Part shown: one piece after another, positions 7,144-14,753 of the stretch
Layout of the letters: the number at the start of each line of letters is the position of its first letter
How positions within the stretch are numbered: position 1 is the stretch's first letter
DNA from: an uncultured Clostridiaceae bacterium
GTDB taxonomy: Bacteria; Bacillota; Clostridia; Lachnospirales; Lachnospiraceae
Direction of reading: 5' to 3'
Length of the DNA: 19,363 nucleotides
NCBI GenBank assembly: GCA_958441075.1
Contig: CAUCBQ010000017.1
Span: 1-19,363 of the forward strand
Translations under genes and position numbers: made by a program
Notes under the pieces: generated by a model
The model's input: the letters and a program-made list of their open reading frames with translations, nothing else
Database searches by the model: none
What the model was told of the DNA's origin: nothing

Positions 7144-8292
7144 TTACATCAGTGACTGATACAGCGCCTTAATATCCTCAAAAGACGGATCTTTTGGATT
7201 GCCGGGACGGCAGGCGTCGTCCATAGCAGACTGCGCCAGGAAATCTACATCCTCAGGCTTAACGATCTCTTTTAAATCAGCAGGAATACCCACATCGGCA
7301 GACAGCTTCTTTACTGCTTCAACAGCAGCCTTGCGGTATTCCTCCTGGCTCATGTTCTCTGCCCCCTCTACGCCCATGGCAATGGCGATATCCCTGTACT
7401 TGGTTCCTGTACATGGGGCATTATACTCCATAACGGTCGGCAGCAGGATCGCATTTGCAACACCATGAGGTGTATCATACACAGCGCCCAGAGCATGTGC
7501 CATGGAGTGAACAATACCAAGACCTACATTTGAAAAGCCCATACCGGCAATATACTGGCCCAGAGCCATACCCTCACGGCCTTCCTTTGTATTCTCGCAG
7601 GCACCTCTTAAATACTTGGAGATCAGCTCAATTGCCTTTAAATGGAACATATCTGTCATCTCCCATGCGCCCTTTGTAATATAGCCCTCAATGGCGTGGG
7701 TCAGAGCGTCCATACCGGTAGCGGCAGTCAGTCCCTTGGGCATGGAAGCCATCATATCCGGGTCAATCACTGCTACTACAGGAATATCATGTGTATCTAC
7801 ACATACGAATTTGCGCTTTTTCTCTACATCTGTGATTACATAGTTGATTGTAACCTCTGCTGCGGTTCCTGCTGTAGTAGGAACTGCAATGATCGGAACA
7901 GAGGGATTCTTTGTAGGCGCTACTCCCTCCAGGCTTCTCACATCTTCAAACTCTGGATTTGCAATAATAATTCCAATTGCCTTGGCTGTATCCATAGATG
8001 AACCGCCGCCGATGGCGATCAGATAGTCAGCTCCGGATGCCTTAAAAGCGGCCACACCGGTCTGTACATTTTCAATGGTTGGATTGGGCTTAATGTTGGA
8101 GTAAATCTCATAGGACAGACCTGCCTCATCCAGAACATCTGTCACTTTTTTTGTAACATTAAAACGGATCAGATCCGGATCAGAACAGACGAACGCTTTC
8201 TTAAATGCTCTTGCCTTTGCTTCATTTGCAATCTCTGCGATAGCGCCTGCGCCGTGATAAGAAGTTTCATTTAATACGATTCTGTTTGCCAT
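7144..8292 (-). CDS. fucO: lactaldehyde reductase / 1,2-propanediol oxidoreductase (iron-containing ADH)
   Basis: This NAD-dependent group III alcohol dehydrogenase reduces L-lactaldehyde to 1,2-propanediol during fucose or rhamnose fermentation, or acts on related short aldehydes. The protein is 382 residues, the family length, and resembles E. coli FucO throughout, including the MANR start, the nucleotide-binding IGGGSSMDTAKAIG (residues 94-107), TTAGTAAEVTINYVITD and GMGFSNVGLGIVHSMAH. All four metal ligands can be placed: D195, H199, H262 and H276. An AGGAG lies about 9 nt before the ATG. It has its own terminator and follows, in the same direction, a TetR-type gene that may control it. 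No fucose or rhamnose pathway gene is visible, so the true substrate could be another aldehyde or diol. Confidence 0.9.
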   Translation of the reverse strand: MANRIVLNETSYHGAGAIAEIANEAKARAFKKAFVCSDPDLIRFNVTKKVTDVLDEAGLSYEIYSNIKPNPTIENVQTGVAAFKASGADYLIAIGGGSSMDTAKAIGIIIANPEFEDVRSLEGVAPTKNPSVPIIAVPTTAGTAAEVTINYVITDVEKKRKFVCVDTHDIPVVAVIDPDMMASMPKGLTAATGMDALTHAIEGYITKGAWEMTDMFHLKAIELISKYLRGACENTKEGREGMALGQYIAGMGFSNVGLGIVHSMAHALGAVYDTPHGVANAILLPTVMEYNAPCTGTKYRDIAIAMGVEGAENMSQEEYRKAAVEAVKKLSADVGIPADLKEIVKPEDVDFLAQSAMDDACRPGNPKDPSFEDIKALYQSLM

Positions 8293-8340
8293 AATTCATC
8301 TTCTCCTTTTTCTTTTCCAGGATTTCCCCTGTTTGTTAAT

Positions 8341-8346
8341 ATTATA
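8341..8346 (-). promoter_or_regulatory. probable -10 box of fucO
   Basis: A perfect TATAAT on the minus strand lies 48 bp before the fucO ATG. The expected -35 position falls in the T-rich tail of the upstream tetR terminator and matches the consensus poorly, which suggests that an activator may be needed. Confidence 0.5.
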
Positions 8347-8356
8347 ACAGTGCCTG

Positions 8357-8396
8357 AAAAAAAATAAAAGTGACAAACAGGTCTGTCTGTCACTTT
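8357..8396 (-). terminator. Rho-independent terminator of the tetR-type gene
   Basis: Perfect 9-bp arms AAAGTGACA (8367-8375) and TGTCACTTT (8388-8396), with further partial pairing inside, are followed on the minus strand by TTATTTTTTTT. It separates the regulator gene (ending 8440) from fucO. Confidence 0.85.
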
Positions 8397-8404
8397 CTGC
8401 ATCG

Positions 8405-8424
8405 TTTTGTGAATTATCACAAAA
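8405..8424. promoter_or_regulatory. perfect inverted repeat, candidate operator upstream of fucO
   Basis: The arms TTTTGTGA (8405-8412) and TCACAAAA (8417-8424) are separated by ATTA. The repeat lies between the tetR stop codon and the tetR terminator, about 60-80 bp upstream of the fucO -10. The half-sites resemble those of CRP/FNR or Rex sites, but the spacing is 2 bp shorter than either. It is a candidate binding site for the adjacent TetR-type protein or a redox regulator, or simply an RNA hairpin. Confidence 0.4.
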
Positions 8425-8439
8425 TGGTTTATGCATCTT

Positions 8440-9003
8440 TTACAAGAGATTCAGTTCGTCAAATACCCTGGCAAGTTTAGACGGCAGGGCATCTACCAAC
8501 TTTTCAGCCATTTCCTCCGGAGAATCCTTCATGCCCCCCAGAACCCATTTTACAGTCATATAGACGGAGCCTCTGCAGTACATCTCCAGAAGGAACTGGA
8601 TTTCTTCATTGAGGGGACGGCTGGTTCTGCGGTCAATCAGATCTCTGTAAAACTGAAGAATCAGCTCAAAATCATGCTCTTTTACAGAATTTCGGTCATC
8701 ACTTCTGAAGGCTTCCGTAAAAAAGACCTTTTCTGCACGGATAAACTCAAACTTCTGCGTCAGGCTTTCTCCTACTGTATGCCCCATGCCAATCTGCTCA
8801 AAGGACTGGAGAACCAGCTTATCAAAATACCAGTTAATTAAATCATATTTATCCAGAAAATTCCTGTAAAAGGTCTGACGGGTAAGCCCGCAGCCTTCCA
8901 CAATATTTTTCACCGTTATCTTATCCACCGGAGCGGTTTTCATACACTCTTTCACTGAAGCCGCCAGCCTGTATTTTGTCTTTTCCTGTTTCGTAGGTTC
9001 CAT
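8440..9003 (-). CDS. TetR/AcrR-family regulator (DhaS-like)
   Basis: This 187-residue protein has an N-terminal helix-turn-helix at about residues 28-56 (ITVKNIVEGCGLTRQTFYRN), the TetR signature ending in a YxxF/YDL motif. The helical C-terminal domain resembles that of DhaS-type regulators, which bind small-molecule kinase-like partners or ligands. The start is MEPTKQ with AAAGGA upstream. It is followed by a terminator and then fucO in the same direction, so fucO is a natural target; alternatively it controls the MMPL operon that ends 82 bp upstream of it. An inverted repeat at 9030-9060 just upstream of its start is a candidate autoregulatory operator. Ligand unknown. Confidence 0.85.
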   Translation of the reverse strand: MEPTKQEKTKYRLAASVKECMKTAPVDKITVKNIVEGCGLTRQTFYRNFLDKYDLINWYFDKLVLQSFEQIGMGHTVGESLTQKFEFIRAEKVFFTEAFRSDDRNSVKEHDFELILQFYRDLIDRRTSRPLNEEIQFLLEMYCRGSVYMTVKWVLGGMKDSPEEMAEKLVDALPSKLARVFDELNLL

Positions 9004-9029
9004 GAGCGTATCCTTTCCGGCAGTACAGC

Positions 9030-9066
9030 ATTAAGAGGGTATTGTCTGCTCCCTCTTAATAATACC
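9030..9066. repeat. nested inverted repeats upstream of the tetR-type gene
   Basis: The perfect 10-bp arms ATTAAGAGGG (9030-9039) and CCCTCTTAAT (9051-9060) overlap a second pair, GGTATT (9038-9043) / AATACC (9061-9066), so the two stems compete. There is no U tract, so it is not a standard terminator of the MMPL operon. It could be an operator for the TetR-type protein encoded at 8440-9003 or an mRNA switch in its leader. Confidence 0.45.
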
Positions 9067-9084
9067 AGAAAATTCTCTGCTTTT

Positions 9085-11400
9085 CTATCTGTTTTTAAAT
9101 ATGTCAACCAGAGAACGCCACATTTTTACCAGTACATTCCACATCCGTTGCAGAGGACTCACCTCAGGCTCTTCTGACTCTGCATCCAGCATCCCCTGCT
9201 CCTCATCCTCTAAACTGATCTCGTCTGTACGCAGCACGATCTGCAGTGTTCGGGGTTCGGGGTTTTTTGAAGAAGTAAAGGATACTTTTTCTGCGTCAGG
9301 GTCCATAAACAGGAAGCGGTTTTCCATATCAAATTTATCCAACTGGCTGTCAATCACATCCTTCATGGTACGGCCAGCCTGACGGATACCTGCAGTGCTG
9401 TCAAGCACACTCAGACTTTTGTTTAAAAGCTCCATACTGGCCTTCAGGCTGTCTCTTGCCGCCGCATCTATATCATCACTGGAGGCTTTAAACGTATTCT
9501 GAACCAGAGACAGCGTATCTGCGGTGCTGTTTAAAGCCTCTGTGGTTCTCTCTGTCAGCGTACTCAGATCATCCAGTGCACGCTGCAGATCTGGATAATA
9601 TGTATCCAGAGAATCGTGAAGCGCCGTAAGATCCTCGATCAGAAAATCCAGATTATCTACCAGATCCGCACTGTACTGAGCAGACTCGGAAATATCTTCC
9701 ATCATATTTCCTGCAGTTTGAGTGAATTTTCTGCTGTCCCTGTCAATTTTCCTGAGCATCTGCATAAGCTGCTGCAGTTCGGAACCGGAAGAAGCTACAA
9801 GAGGAACCTGCAGCTTTTCAATCTGCGCTTTAGGAATGGCACGGCTGATGATCTGACTGTCTCCCTCCTGTGCTTCAAAATCCTTATCCCCGCTCTCCGG
9901 CTCCTTCATGTCCGAAGCCTCTGATTTCTCTGTTTCCGGCTCCTGATTTTCTGTCTTCTCCTGCTCCGGTTCCTGGACTTCCGGTTTCTCTGATTCCTCT
10001 GTTTCTGAAGCCTCCGATCTCTCCGATTCCTCTGTTTCCGAAGACTCCGGTCTCTCCGATTCCCCGGTTTCCGAAGCTTCCGGTTTCTCCGCCCCCTCTT
10101 CTTCCGAAAACCTCGGTTTCTCCGACTCCTGCGTTTTGGGAATTTCAATCTCCGGCGTCTGGATTTCCAGTGCCTCGTCATCATATTCCTCCAGCTCTCC
10201 TATAAGCTGCCCCAGAGCCTCCAGTGCACCTGATGTCTGCACCTGAAAAGAAGCATTGGTTTCAATCAGATAACCAAGATCATCTCTCAGATCCGGCAGC
10301 TGTTCTCCAATGGAAGCCGTACTGCTCTTAATATTTCTCAGTCTTGTATACAGCTTTCCCAAAGGCTCCTGCATCTCTCCCAGAGTTCCTACAATATCCC
10401 CCATACTCTTGTGTACAATCTCTGCTTCTTCCTTTGCTGTCTGCAGATGAGGCACAAGGGTTTCCAGCTGGCCTGACATAGCCCTGAGTGATTCCAGCGA
10501 CTGATCATTTCCCACCAGTATACTGTTCTTTGAACCGCTCCACTTCTGTCTTGCGCTTTCCGCTGCATTTAAACCGGACTGCATCTGATTAACTCCGCCT
10601 CTCATATCTTCTATGGACTGCGCCATCTGCTCCAAACTGTCATACAGCTCATCTCCCGCATCCTGCCAGGTATCCTTTGCCTCTTTTAAATCCTTAATAT
10701 GTTCCAGATCCTTTACGGTTCCCGGCGTCATTGCCATAATAACGCCTGTTGTTTCAAAGGAATCCGAACCGATACGCACCGTATAATCGCCCTCTTCTCC
10801 CGGAAGAGCTGTGAACACAACGGCTGTAAGCTCTCCCATATTCTGGGTTTGAGAGCCCTCTGCTTCCACACTGTAGCACTTGGACTGATCCACGGGAACA
10901 GCCACAAGCAAAAGCATATTGTTTCGATAATACAGATCTGCCTGTTCATTCGGTTCCGCTTTTATATGAATTTCCACCAGTCCCGAGGCTCCGGCCAGTT
11001 TTTCTCCGTCTATGGGAACTCCGTTCAGCTTATAGGACACATCAAAGCTCCATGGCAAAACAGCCTGATCCCGATCCAGCGTACATTTATAATAAAAACG
11101 TTCCCGGTGATCCTGCACAAGCTCCCATATCACCTTTCCTTCCTCCATCCGGGGCACATCCTGAGTAGACATATTTTCTACTGCCACATAATTTCCATAA
11201 TCTGTAAAATCAGTGATTCCGTTCAGGCTGCAGCTTTTTACTACATTCACCTTCTGAGCCTTCCCGTAAACATCCAGATTCACATACATGGTTTCGTCTG
11301 TTTCCACAGAAGCCGGAGCGCCGTAGGTCAGGGGCGCGTTTCCTGCCGTGACTGCTGCTGCAAGAACAGCTGCCATAATCTGTTTCTTTCTAATTTTCAT
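9085..11400 (-). CDS. exported coiled-coil accessory protein of the MMPL transporter
   Basis: This is a 771-residue protein with a Sec signal peptide (MKIRKKQ then an Ala-rich core, likely cleaved near residue 27). An N-terminal beta-rich region (about 30-235) begins with ETMYVNLDVYGK and carries a VSYKLNG block, like a clostridial family of exported proteins with coiled coils, related in part to YhgE-type proteins. Two coiled-coil regions (about 240-400 and 535-690) flank an E/S/P-rich linker (about 410-515). The C-terminus ends in a Trp-rich amphipathic helix (WNVLVKMWRSLVDIF). An in-frame ATG exists at 11430, but the ATG at 11400 has GGAGG 9 nt upstream and starts the signal peptide. It overlaps the transporter stop by 11 bp, implying translational coupling and a joint function. 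It probably bridges the membrane and the wall. Confidence 0.75.
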   Translation of the reverse strand: MKIRKKQIMAAVLAAAVTAGNAPLTYGAPASVETDETMYVNLDVYGKAQKVNVVKSCSLNGITDFTDYGNYVAVENMSTQDVPRMEEGKVIWELVQDHRERFYYKCTLDRDQAVLPWSFDVSYKLNGVPIDGEKLAGASGLVEIHIKAEPNEQADLYYRNNMLLLVAVPVDQSKCYSVEAEGSQTQNMGELTAVVFTALPGEEGDYTVRIGSDSFETTGVIMAMTPGTVKDLEHIKDLKEAKDTWQDAGDELYDSLEQMAQSIEDMRGGVNQMQSGLNAAESARQKWSGSKNSILVGNDQSLESLRAMSGQLETLVPHLQTAKEEAEIVHKSMGDIVGTLGEMQEPLGKLYTRLRNIKSSTASIGEQLPDLRDDLGYLIETNASFQVQTSGALEALGQLIGELEEYDDEALEIQTPEIEIPKTQESEKPRFSEEEGAEKPEASETGESERPESSETEESERSEASETEESEKPEVQEPEQEKTENQEPETEKSEASDMKEPESGDKDFEAQEGDSQIISRAIPKAQIEKLQVPLVASSGSELQQLMQMLRKIDRDSRKFTQTAGNMMEDISESAQYSADLVDNLDFLIEDLTALHDSLDTYYPDLQRALDDLSTLTERTTEALNSTADTLSLVQNTFKASSDDIDAAARDSLKASMELLNKSLSVLDSTAGIRQAGRTMKDVIDSQLDKFDMENRFLFMDPDAEKVSFTSSKNPEPRTLQIVLRTDEISLEDEEQGMLDAESEEPEVSPLQRMWNVLVKMWRSLVDIFKNR
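9985..10083 (-). repeat. three tandem 33-bp repeats in the Glu/Ser linker
   Basis: Imperfect 33-bp copies lie at 9985-10017, 10018-10050 and 10051-10083. They encode 11-residue units of the form E-[KR]-[PS]-E-x-S-E-T-x-E-S in the exported protein (about residues 440-472). Such repeats can expand or contract by slippage without a frameshift, changing linker length. Confidence 0.85.
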
Positions 11401-13648
11401 CGCACTCTGCCTCCATTCCCGCATTTGCACTGTCCCGTGAGGAAAACGGCTTTCCCAGAGACTTTACCGCTGTTTTTACTGCATTTCTTCTCTTTTCCCT
11501 GAGCTTTTGTCTCTTTTTCTGAATACGGTCCCACTCATTGCTGGTAATAATCGAATCGAAAAGAACCAGCAGCGCCGGAAGTACAGTCAGCACCAAAATC
11601 ACACTGAAAAGAGCGCCCCGTCCGATCAGATGGCCCAAATCACCGATGGCCGCTGTGTTGGATATGAAATGAATGATATATCCTGCCAGAATCATAATGG
11701 TTCCCGATGTAAAAACAGAGGTACAGGACATTTTTACAGCCTGAATACAGGAATCCTTTTTCTCCATTTCCTTTCTGCAGGCCATATAATTATTAGTCAG
11801 CAGGATTGAATAATCTACCGTAGCCCCCAGCTGGATACTGCTCACAATAATATATCCCATATATACCATAGTGTCTCCCGCCAGATAGGGAATAGCCATA
11901 TTGAGAAAAATAGCCGCCTCGATGGGGATCATAACAATCAGCGGCACTAAAAGGGACCTGAAGCTGAACATAACAACTGTAAATACTCCTAATAGTGAAA
12001 GAATATTTACACGGGTATTATCTGCTGTAATAAAGGTTTTAATATCCATGGTGGAAGGAGTTTCACCGACCACAAAGGAATCCTCCGGGTAATATTCTTT
12101 AACAATTTTTTCAATCTGCGCCGTATCCTGAAAGGCTTCCCGGCTTTCTGTCTTTGTGCGTATGTATACCAGCATCCTGCCCTTATCTCCCCTGTGCAGC
12201 TGGCTGGTAAGTGAATACGGAAGAAATTCCTCCGGTATGCCTTCCGGAAGGGTATTCGCCATAGAGGTAACACTCTTTACAAAAGGAAGCTCCTCCAGCG
12301 TCTCGGACATGGCTTTTTCCCTTACGGATGAAATATTGGGATATAGCACTAAAAGCATATTGCTGCGTCCAAAAATCTCTGTAATCTCCTTATCATCCCT
12401 GTATACCTGCGTTCCTTCACTGGCTCCCACAGCGCTGTTTCCATAAAGGTAGTCATTCATCCCCTGGGCCACATAAGCCGGCGGCACCAAAAGAGCCATA
12501 ATGATAAGGGCCGCATAGCGGAACCTGTAAATCCCACTGCTTAAACGGTTAAAAGCCGGAAGAAAGGGGCGGTGGGCTGTCCGCTCATTCCAGTCTGCAA
12601 ACTTTAAAATCATTGCCGGCATGAAAAATACCACCGTAAGAAGACTGAATACGATTCCCTTTGCAAGTACCAGTCCCATATCAAAGCCAATGCTGAATTT
12701 CATGGATACCAGAGCTAAAAATCCCACTACTGTAGTAAGGCTGCTGGCAAAAATAGAATTAATGGCAGCATCAATGGCATTTGTCATGGCATCCTTATTG
12801 TTTAACCCTTTCTTCCGCTCTCTCTCAAAGGCATCCAGAAGGAAAATGGAATAGTCCATGGAGGTTGCCAGCTGCAGCACCATAGCCACATTATTGGTAA
12901 GAAAGGACACAGTTCCAAGAAAAATATTGGAGCCCTGATTCAAAAGAATAGCAACGCCCATAACAATCAGGAAAAGAAAGGGCTCTGACCAGGCAGCAGT
13001 CGTAATACACAGAATCACAAAAATCATGATTACCGCTACCAGCATAATCAGCTGCATTTCACTTTCTATATTTTCTCTCAGCGATTTATTCTGTACCGCC
13101 ATCCCCGTATAGCAGCCCTTTTCCCCTAAAAGGGTTCTGATTTCATCCACCGCACGTGAAGTTCCTTTAGCTGTATCTCCCTCATCAAAGGTAATATCCA
13201 TCACAGCGCAGCGGTCCTTATAGTAATCCTTAATATCATCCATGGAGATAAAATCCTCTCCCGCATAAATATTCACTGCTGAATCACACCAGAGAACCTG
13301 ATCTACCCCCTCTACAGCCTCTATTTGATTCTTATACTGCTTTGCTTCATAAAGACTTACGTCCTTTATCATAATCCGGGCCGTTCCCGGATATCCGAAA
13401 TCCTCCTCCATACGGTCCAGACCGATGCGGGATGCAGCCTCCTTTGGCAGATATTCTGTCAGATCATAATTCACGTTTACAAACAGCATTGCAATAAAGG
13501 AAAAAATACAGCCCGCCGTAAATATGCTTTCAATCCATTTCTGTTTTCGTAAAATAAAACGGGCGAGACGGATAGAAGTCTTTTCCTTTGTGCCCCTTTC
13601 CGGCAGTTCTCCGTTCTTTTTATGTACAAATTTTAATTTCTCCTTCAT
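11390..13648 (-). CDS. MMPL/HAE3-family RND transporter
   Basis: This 752-residue transporter has a first transmembrane helix at about residues 38-58, a large external loop, five clustered helices (about 195-350), a second external loop and a C-terminal helix cluster. This is the duplicated six-helix layout of the MmpL / sterol-sensing-type RND family. Asp-Tyr pairs in the two repeats, MDYS (D265-Y266) and VDYS (D612-Y613), match the proton-relay pairs known from MmpL3. It should export a hydrophobic molecule, such as a lipid, peptide or drug, using the proton gradient; the substrate cannot be read from sequence. AGGAG precedes the ATG by about 10 nt. It is the middle gene of an operon: the wall-binding protein gene lies 36 bp upstream, and the coiled-coil protein gene overlaps its 3' end. 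Confidence 0.88.
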   Translation of the reverse strand: MKEKLKFVHKKNGELPERGTKEKTSIRLARFILRKQKWIESIFTAGCIFSFIAMLFVNVNYDLTEYLPKEAASRIGLDRMEEDFGYPGTARIMIKDVSLYEAKQYKNQIEAVEGVDQVLWCDSAVNIYAGEDFISMDDIKDYYKDRCAVMDITFDEGDTAKGTSRAVDEIRTLLGEKGCYTGMAVQNKSLRENIESEMQLIMLVAVIMIFVILCITTAAWSEPFLFLIVMGVAILLNQGSNIFLGTVSFLTNNVAMVLQLATSMDYSIFLLDAFERERKKGLNNKDAMTNAIDAAINSIFASSLTTVVGFLALVSMKFSIGFDMGLVLAKGIVFSLLTVVFFMPAMILKFADWNERTAHRPFLPAFNRLSSGIYRFRYAALIIMALLVPPAYVAQGMNDYLYGNSAVGASEGTQVYRDDKEITEIFGRSNMLLVLYPNISSVREKAMSETLEELPFVKSVTSMANTLPEGIPEEFLPYSLTSQLHRGDKGRMLVYIRTKTESREAFQDTAQIEKIVKEYYPEDSFVVGETPSTMDIKTFITADNTRVNILSLLGVFTVVMFSFRSLLVPLIVMIPIEAAIFLNMAIPYLAGDTMVYMGYIIVSSIQLGATVDYSILLTNNYMACRKEMEKKDSCIQAVKMSCTSVFTSGTIMILAGYIIHFISNTAAIGDLGHLIGRGALFSVILVLTVLPALLVLFDSIITSNEWDRIQKKRQKLREKRRNAVKTAVKSLGKPFSSRDSANAGMEAECDEN

Positions 13649-13684
13649 TTGATCCCGCTCCTAAAATCCCAGTTTAATTTTCAT

Positions 13685-14542
13685 TCAGCGCATCAATACC
13701 ACCATAAACCAGTGACGTCCGTCTGTCTCACAATGAGATATACCCAAAGACCGATAATAATCCAGCGTATCCTTGTAAGACTCTCCGTGACCGTACTGTT
13801 TTTCCAGCAGCTCCATGATTTTATCAAAGGCTTCTTCCCCATCCTCACAATCCCGTATGTAAATCTCCTTACAGGTGCTGTTTTTTCTGTAATTAATCTC
13901 CGCCAGATACTCTTCTATGGTTCCTTCACCATAAATCCTCTGATCTCCATAGCCCTTCTCCATAGCATCCCTCAGCCTGACAGCCGCAATCCGGTTCAGC
14001 CGTACATCCATTTTAAAACCCGCATACCGGTCATAGGCTGTACGCATATCCCCGTCGTATTCTGTTTCCCGGTCCGGTCTGGCGTCAAAATACTGATCTC
14101 TCTTTTCATCGCATAAGCATTCAAACAGTGACTGCTCCTGCGCATCATAGCAGCCTGCAAAGTAAGCTCCCCCTCCTGTATTCTCTTTCCAGGAGGCCCC
14201 GGTAAGAGCACCTTCCGCTGAAAAAGAGTATACCGCATTATCAAGCTCCAGCTCTCCCAGATTCATGCCCCCATCTTCATGGAAGTAATACCATTCCTCT
14301 CCCACCTTCTGGAATCCAACAGCCATTACCCCATCCTCTCTCAGATAATAGGTTCTGCCGCCGGCTGAAAGCCAGCCTGTAGCAGCTGTCATATCCGCTT
14401 TCTGCCAGTACCATTTTCCAGCCAGGCAGATCCATCCCGGGTCCGGTCTGCCTGGCTCCTCTGCCAGAACCTCCATACCTCCTGTATAAAGTAAAGCTGT
14501 CCCCAGCAGACACACAATTCCTGTTTTTTTCCATTTTTTCAT
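13685..14542 (-). CDS. exported protein with wall-binding repeats and CAP-like C-terminal domain
   Basis: This 285-residue protein has a signal peptide (MKKWKKTG plus hydrophobic core to about residue 27). Residues about 35-115 hold four tandem aromatic-glycine units (GKWYWQK.., GRTYYLREDG, EEWYYFHEDG, NAVYSFSAEG), typical of choline/glucan-binding repeats that hold proteins to cell-wall polymers. The last 120 residues resemble the CAP (SCP/PR-1) superfamily in pattern: LNRIAAVRLRDAM, GEGTIEEYL, then YRSLGISHCETDGRHWFMVVLM. The classical CAP histidines are not clearly placed, so this is tentative. An earlier ATG at 14608 is rejected because AGGAG sits 9 nt before the ATG at 14542. As first gene of the MMPL operon it may act in the wall alongside the exporter. 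Confidence 0.7.
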   Translation of the reverse strand: MKKWKKTGIVCLLGTALLYTGGMEVLAEEPGRPDPGWICLAGKWYWQKADMTAATGWLSAGGRTYYLREDGVMAVGFQKVGEEWYYFHEDGGMNLGELELDNAVYSFSAEGALTGASWKENTGGGAYFAGCYDAQEQSLFECLCDEKRDQYFDARPDRETEYDGDMRTAYDRYAGFKMDVRLNRIAAVRLRDAMEKGYGDQRIYGEGTIEEYLAEINYRKNSTCKEIYIRDCEDGEEAFDKIMELLEKQYGHGESYKDTLDYYRSLGISHCETDGRHWFMVVLMR

Positions 14543-14632
14543 ATCAACGATCTCCTGTTTCCTGCAGGCAGTGTCCATCTGCTCAACTCTCTGAATAATA
14601 ATTGACATCTGTCTATTACTTAACTATAATAG

Positions 14633-14661
14633 ATTATACTAATGAATGTTCAAAATAACAA
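14633..14661 (-). promoter_or_regulatory. promoter of the MMPL operon
   Basis: On the minus strand, -35 TTGTTA (14661-14656) and -10 TATAAT (14638-14633) are 17 bp apart. It drives the three leftward genes. It is back-to-back with the tetR promoter at 14680-14707. Confidence 0.65.
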
Positions 14662-14674
14662 TGATTGATTTTGT

Positions 14675-14699
14675 ATTCGTTGTTCATTAATAAACGAAT
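14675..14699. promoter_or_regulatory. candidate TetR operator between divergent promoters
   Basis: The inverted arms ATTCGTT (14675-14681) and AACGAAT (14693-14699) have an 11-bp spacer, 25 bp in all. The site covers the -35 and spacer of the rightward tetR promoter and lies 14 bp beyond the -35 of the leftward operon promoter. A further ACGAAT copy at 14723-14728 may be an extra half-site. Binding by the divergent TetR protein would explain autorepression and operon control. Confidence 0.5.
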
Positions 14700-14707
14700 T
14701 ATATAAT
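14680..14707 (+). promoter_or_regulatory. promoter of the divergent tetR gene
   Basis: -35 TTGTTC (14680-14685) and -10 TATAAT (14702-14707) have a 16-bp spacer that contains one half of the inverted repeat at 14675-14699. The start is expected near 14714, about 40 nt before the ATG. Confidence 0.65.
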
Positions 14708-14753
14708 TATGTTTATTATTGTACGAATTTCCATATAAAAGGAGGACTTGAAA

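Noticed and set aside
9985..10083. 33-bp repeats considered as a CRISPR array
   Set aside because: The units are contiguous without unique spacers and encode an in-frame low-complexity linker.
10699..11502. Long plus-strand open frame (267 codons) opposite the exported coiled-coil gene
   Set aside because: No ribosome binding site, His/Cys/Phe-rich composition typical of an antisense shadow, and it overlaps a gene with a clear signal peptide and operon context.
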